In this document: positions 52,291-61,178 of the stretch, one piece after another
Position numbering within the stretch: position 1 is the stretch's first letter
How the letters are laid out: every line of letters begins with the position of its first letter
NCBI GenBank assembly: GCA_019419645.1
Contig: DXZN01000002.1
Span: 38,599-102,598 of the forward strand
Direction of reading: 5' to 3'
Source: Collinsella sp.
Lineage (GTDB): Bacteria; Actinomycetota; Coriobacteriia; Coriobacteriales; Coriobacteriaceae
DNA length: 64,000 bases
Translations under genes and position numbers: made by a program
The notes under the pieces: generated by a model
Told to the model about the DNA's origin: nothing
Databases searched by the model: none
What the model saw: only the letters and a program-made list of their open reading frames with translations

Positions 52291-52398
52291 ATGCGTCCGC
52301 AGGGTATGCACGAGATTGTCTTTGGTCTAGCCCAACCTGCATGAGCCGGCGTGCGACAATGGGGGCCGTCGATATCACAACGCCGAGAGAAGCCCGTC

Positions 52399-53064
52399 AT
52401 GGAAGCGCATCAAAAGCAGATAACCGTTCATGCACAGCATGCCGAAAGCGCACCAGTCATCTATCTTCCCGTGGTCATGGGCGACGGCACGGAGGTTTAT
52501 GAACGCTGCCGAGAGCTCAACTGCCCGCCCTTCACGCTTGTCGGCATTGGCAGCCTCAACTGGAATCGCGAGCTGAGCCCCTGGGGATGCGACGGAACCG
52601 TGCGCGATGCCGAGCCCTTTGGCGGTCAGGCATCCGGATTTCTCGATGAGCTGTTGAACTGGATAATCCCAGAGGCCGAGTCGTCGCTTCCTCAGCCGCC
52701 CACCTGGCGCGGCATTGCCGGCTACTCGCTCGCGGGCCTCTTCGCGCTCTGGTCCCTCTGGCAAACCGACGCCTTTAGCCGCGCCGCAAGCGCATCGGGG
52801 TCGTTGTGGTTTCCCGACTTTGTCGATCGCGCCAGCACGGCCCCTTTTGCCGGCAACCCACAGGCCGTCTATCTGTCACTCGGCAAAAAGGAAACCAAGA
52901 CGCCCAACCGCATGATGCGGCACGTGCTCGACGATACGCGCGCGATGGAAGAGCTGTTTATCGAGCGTGACATTCCAACAATGCTGGAGCTCAACCCCGG
53001 CAACCACTTTGCCCAAACCGACCTGCGCATGGCGCGCGGCATCCACTGGGTTCTTGCGCACTAA
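52399..53064 (+). CDS. Alpha/beta-hydrolase fold esterase (enterochelin-esterase-like)
   Basis: 221 residues from the ATG at 52399. The nucleophile elbow is GYSLAG, preceded by GIAG, and the likely catalytic His is in NPGNHFAQTD near the C-terminus. IGSLNWNRELSPW and GGQASGFLDELLNWI resemble the small IroE/Fes-like and esterase D-like group. Cytosolic (no signal peptide). The substrate is unknown; no siderophore genes are nearby, so a general acyl esterase is as likely. Confidence 0.8.
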   Translation: MEAHQKQITVHAQHAESAPVIYLPVVMGDGTEVYERCRELNCPPFTLVGIGSLNWNRELSPWGCDGTVRDAEPFGGQASGFLDELLNWIIPEAESSLPQPPTWRGIAGYSLAGLFALWSLWQTDAFSRAASASGSLWFPDFVDRASTAPFAGNPQAVYLSLGKKETKTPNRMMRHVLDDTRAMEELFIERDIPTMLELNPGNHFAQTDLRMARGIHWVLAH

Positions 53065-53106
53065 AAAGCCGGCCATGCGCATCGGACGCATGGCCGGCTT
53101 TTTTAA
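53063..53106. terminator. Bidirectional terminator
   Basis: AAAAAGCCGGCCATGCG and CGCATGGCCGGCTTTTTT form a long stem with A and T runs; serves the esterase and the converging permease gene. Confidence 0.92.
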
Positions 53107-53124
53107 CTGATTTGGACACAGCCG

Positions 53125-54459
53125 CTATTCGGTGGACTCCTCGAGCTCGGAGACATCAAACTCAAAGTCGTTACCCGGCAGAATCGCGTTGAGCACGATA
53201 CCCACCAGCGAGCCCACGGCAAGGCCGGAAAGCGAAATCGTCACGCCGCCCAGCTCCAGCACGATGGCACCGGCGGTGCTATAGGCAATGCCGAGCGAAA
53301 GCACGAGCACCAGAGCTGCCACCAGCACGTTGCGGTTGTTCTGGAAATCGACCTGGTTTTCGATAAGGTTGCGTACGCCCACGGCACTGATCATGCCATA
53401 GAGCACGAGCGACACGCCGCCGATTACACACGCCGGCATGGCCGCAATGACGGCCGCGAACTTGGGGCAGAACGAAAGCACGATGGCGCAGCACGCGGCA
53501 ATGCGAATCACGCGCGGGTCGAACACACGCGTCAGAGCAAGCACGCCGGTGTTCTCGCCATAGGTAGTGTTGGCCGGAGCACCAAAGAGCGAAGCCAGAA
53601 TCGTGGCAAGGCCATCGCCGAGCAGCGTGCGATGCAGGCCGGGATCGGCGATGTAGTTACGCTCGTAAGTGGAGCCAATAGCGGAGATATCACCGATATG
53701 CTCGATCATGGTTGCGAAGGCCAGCGGCATGATAGTGATGATGGCCGTCGTGGCGAGGCCGCTATCAAACTGCGGCCCAAAGAGTGCAAACACTGTGTTG
53801 TCCCACACGACGGGCAAGCCAACCCAGGGAGCGGCGGCAACGCCCGAAAAATCGACCTCGCCCAGCGCGGTCGCAACGGCATAGCTCACCACAACGCCCA
53901 GCAAAATCGGCACAATCTTGACCATGCCGCGACCCCAAATATTGCAGATGACGATTACGGCGACGGCAACCACGGCAACGAGCCAGTTGGTCTGGCAGTT
54001 GGCAATAGCGGAGCTTGCCAGGATCAGACCGATCGAAATGACGATGGGGCCCGTCACCACCGGCGGGAAGAAGCGCATGACGCGCTTGGCACCAAACGCA
54101 CGGAAGAGCGCCGCGAGCACCGGATAGAGCAATCCGGCGCAGGCAACGCCCAGACAAGCGTAAGGCAATAGCTCGGCCTCGCCGTTGGGTGCAATGGCAG
54201 CATAACCGGCAATAAAGGCAAACGATGAGCCCAAGAATGCGGGGACCTTACCGCGCGACAGGAAATGGAACAGCAGCGTGCCCAAGCCGGCAAACAAAAG
54301 CGTTGCCGAAACCGAGAGACCAGTGAGCACGGGCACCAGCACCGTGGCACCAAACATGGCAAACAGGTGCTGTAGGCCGAGCAAAAACATGCGCGGGCGA
54401 CCGAGCGACGATGCATCGTAGATGGCATCGGTGACGGCGGGTGTCGAAGACTGGGACAT
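53125..54459 (-). CDS. uraA: Uracil/xanthine permease, NCS2 family (UraA-like)
   Basis: 444 residues from the ATG at 54459 (AAAGGA upstream). About 14 hydrophobic segments. LGLQHLFAMFGATVLVPVLTG at the N-terminus, GSSFAFI, FPPVVTGPIVISIGL, FATMIEHIGD with the conserved Glu/His, and ANTTYGENTGVLALT are the family markers of UraA/RutG-type transporters. Imports uracil (or xanthine) with protons. No adjacent pyrimidine genes; symbol by similarity. Confidence 0.9.
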   Translation of the reverse strand: MSQSSTPAVTDAIYDASSLGRPRMFLLGLQHLFAMFGATVLVPVLTGLSVSATLLFAGLGTLLFHFLSRGKVPAFLGSSFAFIAGYAAIAPNGEAELLPYACLGVACAGLLYPVLAALFRAFGAKRVMRFFPPVVTGPIVISIGLILASSAIANCQTNWLVAVVAVAVIVICNIWGRGMVKIVPILLGVVVSYAVATALGEVDFSGVAAAPWVGLPVVWDNTVFALFGPQFDSGLATTAIITIMPLAFATMIEHIGDISAIGSTYERNYIADPGLHRTLLGDGLATILASLFGAPANTTYGENTGVLALTRVFDPRVIRIAACCAIVLSFCPKFAAVIAAMPACVIGGVSLVLYGMISAVGVRNLIENQVDFQNNRNVLVAALVLVLSLGIAYSTAGAIVLELGGVTISLSGLAVGSLVGIVLNAILPGNDFEFDVSELEESTE

Positions 54460-54581
54460 GGAAGTCCTTTCGAATGGAAGGGCGATCAGGCATATCGGAT
54501 AACCTGCCCGAACGATACGATCCGAACCATTGTACGCGATACGCCACGTCTCGCACGCGCCGCCACCTGCAAACGCTAGCG

Positions 54582-55715
54582 CTATTTCCAAACGCGCTCG
54601 GCAATGCGCTTGACCAGCGCGATCTTTGCCCACTGTTCGTCCTCAGTCAGCTTGTTGCCAATCTCGCAGCTGGCAAAGCCACACTGGGGCGACAGGTACA
54701 GGTTCTCGAGCGGCACGTACTTTGCGGCTTCGCGGATGCGCTCGACGATAACATCCTCGTTCTCGAGCTCTGCCGCCTTGGTGGTTACCAAGCCCAGCAC
54801 GACCTTCTTGCCCGGGGCAACGTACTTGAGCGGCTCAAAACCACCGGCGCGCGGCGTGTCGAACTCCAGATAGAAAGCGTCGACGTCCTCATGCGCAAAC
54901 AGATATGGAGCGATGGGATCGTAGCCGCCTTCAAAAGCGTAGGTGGAGTGGTAGTTGCCGCGGCATACATGCGTGTTGATGACCAAATCGTCGGGCTTGC
55001 CCGCGATGGCAGCATTGTTGAGCGCCACGCCCAGCTCGCTCACCTTTTGCAGGTCAACCGGACTCATACCGGTCTTGGACACAAAGTCGGTATCGCAATA
55101 GATGCCCCAGGTGCAGTCATCAAATTGAATGTTGCGGCAGCCTGCGGCATACAGGTCGGCAATCACGGTGCGATATACTGCGGCGATGGCATCGGCGAGC
55201 TCTTCGTCGGTCTTGTAGACGGCGCGCAGGCTCTCCTGCTGGCCATCGCAGCGATCGAGCGTGACCTCAGAGAACGTCTGGATCGGCGCCGGAATGGTTT
55301 GCCGTGCGACCTGGCCCTCCCCCTCGAGCGCCTTGACAAATTTAAAGTGCTCGACGAACGGATGATTCTCGCCGCTAATGGAACCGGTTACCACGGCGGT
55401 GTCGGCGGTAGTCTCCTCATCGTGGAACATATAGCCCGTACGCGAGGTGCGACGCTCGACGCCGTTCAGCCCCCACATAAAATCGAGGTGCCAGTAGCTG
55501 CGGCGAAACTCGCCATCGGTGATGACCTGCAGGCCGGCGGCCTTTTGCTTTGCCACCAAATCGCGAATGGCATCGTCCTCGACGGCCTTAAGCCCCTCGG
55601 CATCAAGCGTGCCTGCCGCATAGGCAGCGCGGGCGTCCTTTACGGCCTGCGGACGAAGAAAGCTGCCGACGATATCGGCGCGAAACGGCGCGTTCGGTTG
55701 AATCGAAGTGCTCAT
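54582..55715 (-). CDS. MetE-like cobalamin-independent methionine synthase family protein (YxjG/YxjH-like)
   Basis: 377 residues from the ATG at 55715 (AAGGGAG upstream). It is the single-barrel, C-terminal half of MetE: DIVGSFLRP at the start, TDGEFRRSYWHLDF, FDDCTWGIYCD, NTHVCRGNYHSTY with the zinc-ligand region, and LYLSPQCGFASC with the final Cys ligand. Such proteins transfer methyl groups to homocysteine from unknown small donors. The LysR gene just upstream on the same strand is the likely regulator. Confidence 0.9.
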   Translation of the reverse strand: MSTSIQPNAPFRADIVGSFLRPQAVKDARAAYAAGTLDAEGLKAVEDDAIRDLVAKQKAAGLQVITDGEFRRSYWHLDFMWGLNGVERRTSRTGYMFHDEETTADTAVVTGSISGENHPFVEHFKFVKALEGEGQVARQTIPAPIQTFSEVTLDRCDGQQESLRAVYKTDEELADAIAAVYRTVIADLYAAGCRNIQFDDCTWGIYCDTDFVSKTGMSPVDLQKVSELGVALNNAAIAGKPDDLVINTHVCRGNYHSTYAFEGGYDPIAPYLFAHEDVDAFYLEFDTPRAGGFEPLKYVAPGKKVVLGLVTTKAAELENEDVIVERIREAAKYVPLENLYLSPQCGFASCEIGNKLTEDEQWAKIALVKRIAERVWK

Positions 55716-55802
55716 GGATATCTCCCTTTGCATTGGTTGCTTTACTGGGACAGAGTATGAGCGCTCATATGGCCATCGTAAAATATATGTTTATAACAGT
55801 TT

Positions 55803-55823
55803 GATATAGATGTTTCCTATATC
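55803..55823. promoter_or_regulatory. Operator-like palindrome upstream of MetE-like gene
   Basis: GATATAG and CTATATC are perfect 7-base arms around ATGTTTC, in an A+T-rich stretch about 90 bases before the MetE-like start. Size and symmetry suit a LysR box bound by the regulator encoded just upstream. Confidence 0.6.
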
Positions 55824-55870
55824 AGCTAGGACTGCCATAAAGAGATTTGACCCGTGCAGAACGCAGCAGT

Positions 55871-56767
55871 CTAGATGTGCTGACGAATCGCTTCGATATA
55901 GGCCTGCCCGTAGCGCGTAAGTGTCGTGTTCTTGCGCGTGATGATGCCGATCTCCATGTACTCGTCTACATCGAGCGGAATGGAGATAATGCCGGGGCCG
56001 TTAAGCTCATGGCTGATCACGCCCGAACAAACCGTGTAGCCGTTAAGGCCCATAGCTAGGTTGAACAACGTCGCACGGTCGCGCACGCGGATATTCTTGC
56101 GACGCTCAAAGGTCGAGGTCAGCTCCTCGGAATAGTAAAACGAGTTATAGCTGCCCTGCTCATAGGACAGGAACGGGTAGTCCTCGAGATCTTCGAGCGT
56201 CACGCTGGCGTGGTCCGCCAGTGGATGGTCGGCGCATACAAAGACATGCGGCGTGGCGCAGAAGAGCCCCTCGAATACGAGTTCGTTGGCGGCGAGCATG
56301 CGCTCGATGACCTCGCGGTTATGCTCGGATAAGTACAGGATGCCGAGCTCGCTTTTCATATGCGCGACGTCCTCGATAATCTCGTGGGTCTGCTCCTCGC
56401 GCAGGGTAAAGTCGTAGCGCGCGGCATCGAACTCGCGGATCACATCGACAAATGCATTAACGGCAAAGGAATAATGCTGGCAGCTCACACTAAAGTGCGG
56501 CACCTGCTCGGACGTGCCTTTGTACTTGCCCTCGAGCAGGTCGGCCTGGTCGAGCACCTGGCGCGCGTAGCCCAAGAAGGTCTCGCCTTCCTCGGACACA
56601 ATGACGCCCTTGTTGGTGCGCTCAAAGATGTGTACACCCATCTCGTTTTCGAGATCGCGAATTGACGCGGTAATCGAAGGCTGCGACACAAAGAGTCGGC
56701 GCGAGGCCTCGGTGATGCTGCCGCATTCGGCAACTTTGACGACATATCTGAGCTGCTGGAGCTTCAT
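55871..56767 (-). CDS. LysR-family regulator (CysB/CysL-like)
   Basis: 298 residues from the ATG at 56767 (AGGGAG upstream). The HTH is MKLQQLRYVVKVAECGSITEASRRLFVSQPSITASIRDLE; the sensor domain follows. Located immediately upstream of the MetE-like gene and ten bases behind the HAD phosphatase gene on the same strand. Probably controls methionine/sulfur-related expression. Confidence 0.9.
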   Translation of the reverse strand: MKLQQLRYVVKVAECGSITEASRRLFVSQPSITASIRDLENEMGVHIFERTNKGVIVSEEGETFLGYARQVLDQADLLEGKYKGTSEQVPHFSVSCQHYSFAVNAFVDVIREFDAARYDFTLREEQTHEIIEDVAHMKSELGILYLSEHNREVIERMLAANELVFEGLFCATPHVFVCADHPLADHASVTLEDLEDYPFLSYEQGSYNSFYYSEELTSTFERRKNIRVRDRATLFNLAMGLNGYTVCSGVISHELNGPGIISIPLDVDEYMEIGIITRKNTTLTRYGQAYIEAIRQHI

Positions 56768-56777
56768 GGCTTTCTCC

Positions 56778-57686
56778 CTAGACGTTCGTGACGTCGAAAC
56801 CCGTCGCGTCCATCTGACGCATAAACGACGGCATCTCCCCCGTCGCGGCGCAGGCGGCAATCTGATGCAGAGCCCCGGCAACCGCATCATCTGCCGCAGC
56901 GCCGATATGCCAGCGCGCGGCAGCCGTGACGGCCTCGTTGGCATTGGCGACTGCAACGGAATTGGGAACGGCATCGATCATGGGCAAATCGTTATCGGAA
57001 TCGCCGAATACGGCCACCTCGTCGGGCGTCAGGCCCAAAGCGCGCGCCAGCTCCAGCGCAGCACAGCCCTTGTCCCAGCCGGTCGGAAGAACGTCGAACA
57101 GGCGCACGCGGTTGTTGGGAAACACGAGCGAGAGCTCCGGCACCTCGGCGGCAACACGCTCGCGCAGCTCGGCGAGTTCCTCGCGCGAACGGGCACTCCA
57201 GATATTCGCCTTGTATACCGGGGCATCGTCAACGACAGGGCGACAGGGAGCCTCTTCGCCCTTGAGCCACGCGTTGCCGCCTGACTCCATGGCGCGACGC
57301 ACACGCTCGGGATCGCTTGTCACGCAATAGGCGTCGTTGTCCCAAAAGTCATCACCCAGACGGTAGACCTTCAAATAGGTATCGTCGGTCTCTTGCTCCA
57401 GGTAGTCGGCCAGGTGCATAAGGGCATCGTTATCAGTTGCGCGCGAGGCAACCGCCTCGCCATCGACAAACATCACCTGGCCGTTGCAAAACGCACCGGT
57501 CGAGAAGCACTCGGAGCGATTGCGGAACATCCAGCTCATCGCGGACGGCTGGCGACCCGAAACCGGGCCAAAATGCAGGCCCGCCGCCTGCATGGCATGA
57601 ATGCCCTCGATGGCGCAGTCGCTGGCGCCATCGTGTCCAGCAGGAATCAGCGTATCGTCCATATCGGTCAGCACAAGTTTGATCAT
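56778..57686 (-). CDS. HAD-superfamily phosphatase, Cof/IIB type
   Basis: 302 residues from the ATG at 57686 (GAGGGG upstream); the frame is open further right into repeat DNA. Motif I is LTDMDDTL with Asp8 and Asp10, motif II VSGRQPS, motif III a Lys in WDKGCAALEL, motif IV FGDSDNDLPMI. The IIB cap domain lies between. Dephosphorylates small sugar phosphates or related metabolites. Leads into the LysR gene. Confidence 0.9.
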   Translation of the reverse strand: MIKLVLTDMDDTLIPAGHDGASDCAIEGIHAMQAAGLHFGPVSGRQPSAMSWMFRNRSECFSTGAFCNGQVMFVDGEAVASRATDNDALMHLADYLEQETDDTYLKVYRLGDDFWDNDAYCVTSDPERVRRAMESGGNAWLKGEEAPCRPVVDDAPVYKANIWSARSREELAELRERVAAEVPELSLVFPNNRVRLFDVLPTGWDKGCAALELARALGLTPDEVAVFGDSDNDLPMIDAVPNSVAVANANEAVTAAARWHIGAAADDAVAGALHQIAACAATGEMPSFMRQMDATGFDVTNV

Positions 57687-57726
57687 AAGGTCCCCTCGGT
57701 CATTCTTTATCCCGTCTATTGTAACG

Positions 57727-57828
57727 ACCTGCCAATAAGGGACAGGTTTATCTTGGCAGGTTTTATCTGGGAAAATGCAGCGCCCCTGTTGCCACCTGCC
57801 AAAATAAACCTGTCCCATATTGGCAGGT
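57727..57828. repeat. Hairpin repeat B, copies 3 and 4, head to head
   Basis: ACCTGCCAATAAGGGACAGG and TTTATCTTGGCAGGTTTTATC on the plus strand, then the inverted unit ACCTGCCAAAATAAACCTGT and CCCATATTGGCAGGT. Each unit is itself a hairpin, and the two together form a larger palindrome. Confidence 0.8.
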
Positions 57829-57854
57829 GCGCTAGTATAGGGAACAACAGATTC

Positions 57855-57948
57855 GATGCGGGAGTGCCGGCGGTGCAAACCACAAGGCTGAGAGGGCATA
57901 GGGCCCAATCCTTTGAACCTGTCAGTTAATGCTGGCGTAGGGAGCATG
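57855..57948 (+). ncRNA. TPP riboswitch (THI element)
   Basis: Diagnostic segments in order: GCGGGAGTGCCGG, GGCTGAGAGGGC, GAACCTGTCAGTTAATGCTGG and CGTAGGGAGCAT. ATGC at 57856 pairs with GCAT at 57944 as helix P1. TPP binding should promote the terminator that follows and shut off thiM, the thiamine-binding protein and thiE. Confidence 0.95.
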
Positions 57949-57958
57949 CCGCCTTTAC

Positions 57959-57992
57959 AGGGGCGCTGTCTATGCACAGCGCCCCTTTTCTA
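57959..57992 (+). terminator. Riboswitch expression-platform terminator
   Basis: GGGGCGCTGTC pairs with ACAGCGCCCC around TATGC, followed by TTTTCT, directly after the riboswitch aptamer. Confidence 0.92.
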
Positions 57993-58011
57993 TGCCAAGG
58001 AGGCATGTGCA

Positions 58012-58851
58012 GTGATTGATTCGGAACAGCTTAAGCAACATATGGTCAAGGCCGTAGAGGAGATTCGAGCCACCAATCCGATGGCCGGCTCCATCACCAA
58101 CACGGTGACGATCGACTTTGTCGCCAACGCGCAGCTCGCCGTGGGCGGTTCGGCCGCCATGGTCTATCTGCCCGACGAGGGCGAGGCGCTCGTTGCCGGC
58201 GGCGGCGCCATCTATCTCAACATGGGCACGCTCTTCCCCATCTACGAGCAGACGATTCCCCGCGCGGCCAAGGCGGCACACGACGCCGGCAAGCCCTGGG
58301 TGCTCGATCCGGTGGGTCTGGGCATCGGTAGCCTGCGCACCCAGCTGGTAAACGAGCTCAAGCAGTACAAGCCCGCCATCGTACGCGGCAACGCCTCCGA
58401 GATCATCGCACTCTCCGGCCTGTGGGGTCTTGAGGGCGAGTCGGCCGATCTGAGCCGCGTGCGCGGTGTCGATACCACCGACACGGTCGACGCCGCCCGC
58501 GATGCCGCCGTGGCGCTCGCTCGCTACACCGGCGGCGCCGTTGTGGTCTCGGGCGAAGTCGACCTGATTACCGACGGCACGACCGTGGCCAAATCCCACG
58601 GCGGCAGCCCGCTCATGTCCAAGATCACCGGCTGCGGTTGCTCGCAGGGCGGCGTGCTGGCCGTGTACGCCTGTGCTACCGATCCGTTTACGGCAGCAGT
58701 CTGCGGCACCGCCGTCTACAACGTTGCCGGCACGCGTGCCGCCGCCGTCGCCGATGCCCCGGCAAGCTTTAAGGTCGCCTTTATCGACGAGCTCTACCGC
58801 GCAACCGCCCAGGATATTGCCGACAACCGACTCGAGCTCGAGGAGGCATAA
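58012..58851 (+). CDS. thiM: Hydroxyethylthiazole kinase
   Basis: 279 residues from a GTG at 58012 with AAGGAGG upstream. Ribokinase-like ThiM markers: NPMAGSITNTVTIDFVANAQLAVGGSAAM (as two segments), DPVGLG, RGNASEI, and ITGCGCSQGGVLAVY where the catalytic cysteine lies. It phosphorylates the thiazole moiety for thiamine salvage. First gene of the TPP-controlled operon. Confidence 0.95.
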   Translation: MIDSEQLKQHMVKAVEEIRATNPMAGSITNTVTIDFVANAQLAVGGSAAMVYLPDEGEALVAGGGAIYLNMGTLFPIYEQTIPRAAKAAHDAGKPWVLDPVGLGIGSLRTQLVNELKQYKPAIVRGNASEIIALSGLWGLEGESADLSRVRGVDTTDTVDAARDAAVALARYTGGAVVVSGEVDLITDGTTVAKSHGGSPLMSKITGCGCSQGGVLAVYACATDPFTAAVCGTAVYNVAGTRAAAVADAPASFKVAFIDELYRATAQDIADNRLELEEA

Positions 58852-58854
58852 GCG

Positions 58855-59196
58855 ATGTCCGAACCCGCAACCAATGCCGGCATGAACACGCTCGTCGCCG
58901 TGGCCATCGCCCCATGCGGCACCGGCGACGAGCTGTCCGCCGAGGTCGCCGAGGTCGTGCGCGTCATTCGCGAGAGCGGCCTCCCCAACCGCACCACCTC
59001 GATGTTCACCGAGATCGAGGGCGACTGGGACGAGGTCATGCAGGTCGTGCGCGACGCGACCTTTGTGTTGGCGAGCAAGGGCATCCGCACCGAAGTCGTG
59101 CTCAAAGCCGATATTCGACCCGGATTTACCGACACCATGACCGGCAAACTCAAGCGCATGGAAGCACAGATCAAAAAGCAGGAGGAAGCACAATGA
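58855..59196 (+). CDS. MTH1187/YkoF-type thiamine-binding protein
   Basis: 113 residues, matching the small thiamine-binding family (MTH1187, DUF77): VAVAIAPCGTGDELSAEVAEVV, then GLPNRTTSMFTEIEGDWDEVM with the binding-pocket residues. Follows thiM by three bases and overlaps thiE at ATGA. May sequester thiamine or hydroxymethylpyrimidine inside the cell. Confidence 0.88.
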   Translation: MSEPATNAGMNTLVAVAIAPCGTGDELSAEVAEVVRVIRESGLPNRTTSMFTEIEGDWDEVMQVVRDATFVLASKGIRTEVVLKADIRPGFTDTMTGKLKRMEAQIKKQEEAQ

Positions 59197-59888
59197 GCAT
59201 CCGCGACAACCTTGATATCTCGGCCTATCTGGTACTCGGCCCCGAAAACACCCTCGGACGCCCCGTGGGCGATGTGGTGGCCCAGGCACTCGACGCCGGC
59301 TTTACCTGCATCCAGGTGCGCTCCAAGGTGGCAAGCGCCCGCGAGATCATTGCGCTGACCGACGACGCCGCGCAGGCAATCGCACAGGCCGGCAAGACCG
59401 GTCAGGTCGCCCTGTTAATCGATGACCGTCTGGACTGTGTGCTTGCCGCGCGCGAGCAGGGCATTGCCGTCGATGGCGTGCACGTAGGCCAGAGCGACAT
59501 TCCCGTCGAGGTCTGCCGCAAGCTGCTGGGCCCCGACGCCATCGTGGGCCTTTCGGCCCGTTGCGAGGAGATGCTCGAATACGTCAAGACCGCCGACATG
59601 AGCCTGGTCGACTACCTGGGCATCGGCCCGCTCCACGAGACCGAGACCAAGCGCGACTGCGGACGCGCGGCCGACGGCTCTATCATCACCAAGAGCTTTG
59701 AGGACCTTGCCGCACTCCACGCGGCAAGCCCCGTGCCCATCGTGGTGGGCGGCGGCGTTAAGACGGCCGACTTGCCGCAGCTTAAGGCCACCGGCGTCGA
59801 CGGCTTCTTTGTGGTAAGCGCCGTCTGCAGCGCCGACGACCCCCATGCCGCAGCCAAGGAGCTTGTCGACACCTGGCAGCAGGCATAG
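59193..59888 (+). CDS. thiE: Thiamine phosphate synthase
   Basis: 231 residues from the ATG at 59193 (AGGAGG upstream); the frame is open further left but that part overlaps the previous gene in another frame. ThiE markers: VQVR-type IQVRSKVASAREI, LIDDRLDCVLA, GVHVGQSDIP, VGLSARC, YLGIGPLHETETK and VVGGGVKTADLPQL. It joins the thiazole and pyrimidine phosphates into thiamine phosphate. ThiD, which provides the pyrimidine diphosphate, is not in this window. Confidence 0.95.
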   Translation: MSIRDNLDISAYLVLGPENTLGRPVGDVVAQALDAGFTCIQVRSKVASAREIIALTDDAAQAIAQAGKTGQVALLIDDRLDCVLAAREQGIAVDGVHVGQSDIPVEVCRKLLGPDAIVGLSARCEEMLEYVKTADMSLVDYLGIGPLHETETKRDCGRAADGSIITKSFEDLAALHAASPVPIVVGGGVKTADLPQLKATGVDGFFVVSAVCSADDPHAAAKELVDTWQQA

Positions 59889-59930
59889 GCATAGGCCGAA
59901 CAGCTGATTCGCAGCCTCATATCTTCAGCA

Positions 59931-59980
59931 ATGGAAAGCGCATCCCAGTTTGGGCCTCCATTCCGGGATGCGCTTTCCGT
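59931..59980. terminator. Bidirectional terminator after thiE
   Basis: GGAAAGCGCATCCC and GGGATGCGCTTTCC are perfect 14-base arms around an 18-base loop; lies between the converging thiE and patatin genes. Confidence 0.85.
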
Positions 59981-59989
59981 ATGCGACCC

Positions 59990-60859
59990 TTACCCCGCCA
60001 GATACGCTTCCAACGCCGGCAAAGTCGCCTCTGCATCGTGGCGGCCGACCTGGTAGATGCGCTCGAGTTCATCCGGTTCGCGGCACAGCGACGGCACCTT
60101 CACCGATTCGCTCGGCCGCACCACAAAGATTTCGCCGGCAGCCTCTCGACGTGCCAGGTCATCGAGCGTGGCATTGTAGACCTCATGCCGATGCTCAAGC
60201 GCTGCAACAAACTCCGGATAGTGACGGAACACGCGCCGCAGCATGGGCATCACGCTGTTGGGCTGCTTCACAAAGCCCGCCGGCTGCGTGAGTACCACGA
60301 TATTGCGGTCATACCCCTGCGCAAACAGCCATGCGCTGGGAATAGAATCAGCCACGCCACCATCCAGATACTTATGCTCGTCAATAGCAACGGGACGCGT
60401 CGCCACAGGAATGGCAGACGACGCCCGGATCCACTCGATATCGCGCTCGTCGCCATACGGTAGATCGTGGTAGACGGCCTTGCCCGTCTCGATATCGGTA
60501 CACACGCACGTAAATCGCATGGGGCAGGCGCGATACGCCTCCAAGTCGATGGGATCGCGCTCGATAGGCACCTCGTGATAGGCAAAATCGGCATTGAACA
60601 TATCGCCGGTTCGCAGCCAGCTGGTCACGCTCGCATAGCGCTTGTCGGCGCAATAGGCCTTGTTGTAACGAATGGCACGGCCGATCTGGCGCGATTTAAA
60701 GTTGTAGCCAAACGCCGCACCCGCCGAGACACCCACCATATGGTCGCAGGTCAAACCGCGCTCCATCCAAACGTCGAGCACGCCCGCCGTATACATACCG
60801 CGGTAGCCGCCTCCCTCGAGCGCAAGCCCCACCGTGCGCGTCGTATCCGGCTGTGCCAT
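59990..60859 (-). CDS. Patatin-like phospholipase
   Basis: 289 residues from the ATG at 60859 with GGAGA upstream. Oxyanion loop EGGGYRGMY (15-23), nucleophile Ser45 in GVSAG, and the catalytic Asp in LDGGVADS. The family releases fatty acids from phospholipids or acts on other acyl esters. RYLDGG-type ends and YNKAYCADKRYAS resemble the RssA/YjjU group. No signal peptide. Single gene. Confidence 0.92.
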   Translation of the reverse strand: MAQPDTTRTVGLALEGGGYRGMYTAGVLDVWMERGLTCDHMVGVSAGAAFGYNFKSRQIGRAIRYNKAYCADKRYASVTSWLRTGDMFNADFAYHEVPIERDPIDLEAYRACPMRFTCVCTDIETGKAVYHDLPYGDERDIEWIRASSAIPVATRPVAIDEHKYLDGGVADSIPSAWLFAQGYDRNIVVLTQPAGFVKQPNSVMPMLRRVFRHYPEFVAALEHRHEVYNATLDDLARREAAGEIFVVRPSESVKVPSLCREPDELERIYQVGRHDAEATLPALEAYLAG

Positions 60860-61178
60860 GTGACCATCTCCGTTCCTGCGTTTTAAAACGGGACAAGTAT
60901 ACCCGTCAACATATATCGACTCAGTCGCATTTTTCATGCGCACCCAGGCGTTGCCGTTTGGCGAATAATAGCCGTCCACAGCATGTGCGCCCATATATAA
61001 TTGTGCACTGTTGTCTATACTACTCAGCTGTTATCAACAGCGAACATTAGCCGGCAAAGTAACTCAACAACGCAGCAAGGCGGGGGCCTGGATACACGCA
61101 AGGCGCCGAGCAACGACGCGTGTACACTACGAGCTCGCCCGACGCCATCCGCCCCGACCTCAGAAAGCCGCTTACAAC
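60860..61178. other. Divergent intergenic region before the GGDEF/EAL gene
   Basis: About 319 bases. ACGGG/CCCGT (60888-60906) forms a small symmetric site near the patatin start. TATAAT at 60996 and TATACT at 61016 are -10-like elements on the plus strand. The frame of the next gene is open here but lacks a start with a ribosome site until 61179. Confidence 0.45.

Larger units (their letters stand above)
57687..58011. other. Intergenic region with paired repeat B and TPP riboswitch
   Basis: 325 bases. Left: two head-to-head copies of hairpin repeat B (57727-57828). Right: the TPP riboswitch (57855-57948) and its terminator (57959-57992), then AAGGAGG for thiM. Confidence 0.8.

Noticed and set aside
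57970..59289. Minus-strand frame of 439 codons
   Set aside because: Shadow of thiM, the thiamine-binding protein and thiE; it also covers the riboswitch terminator.
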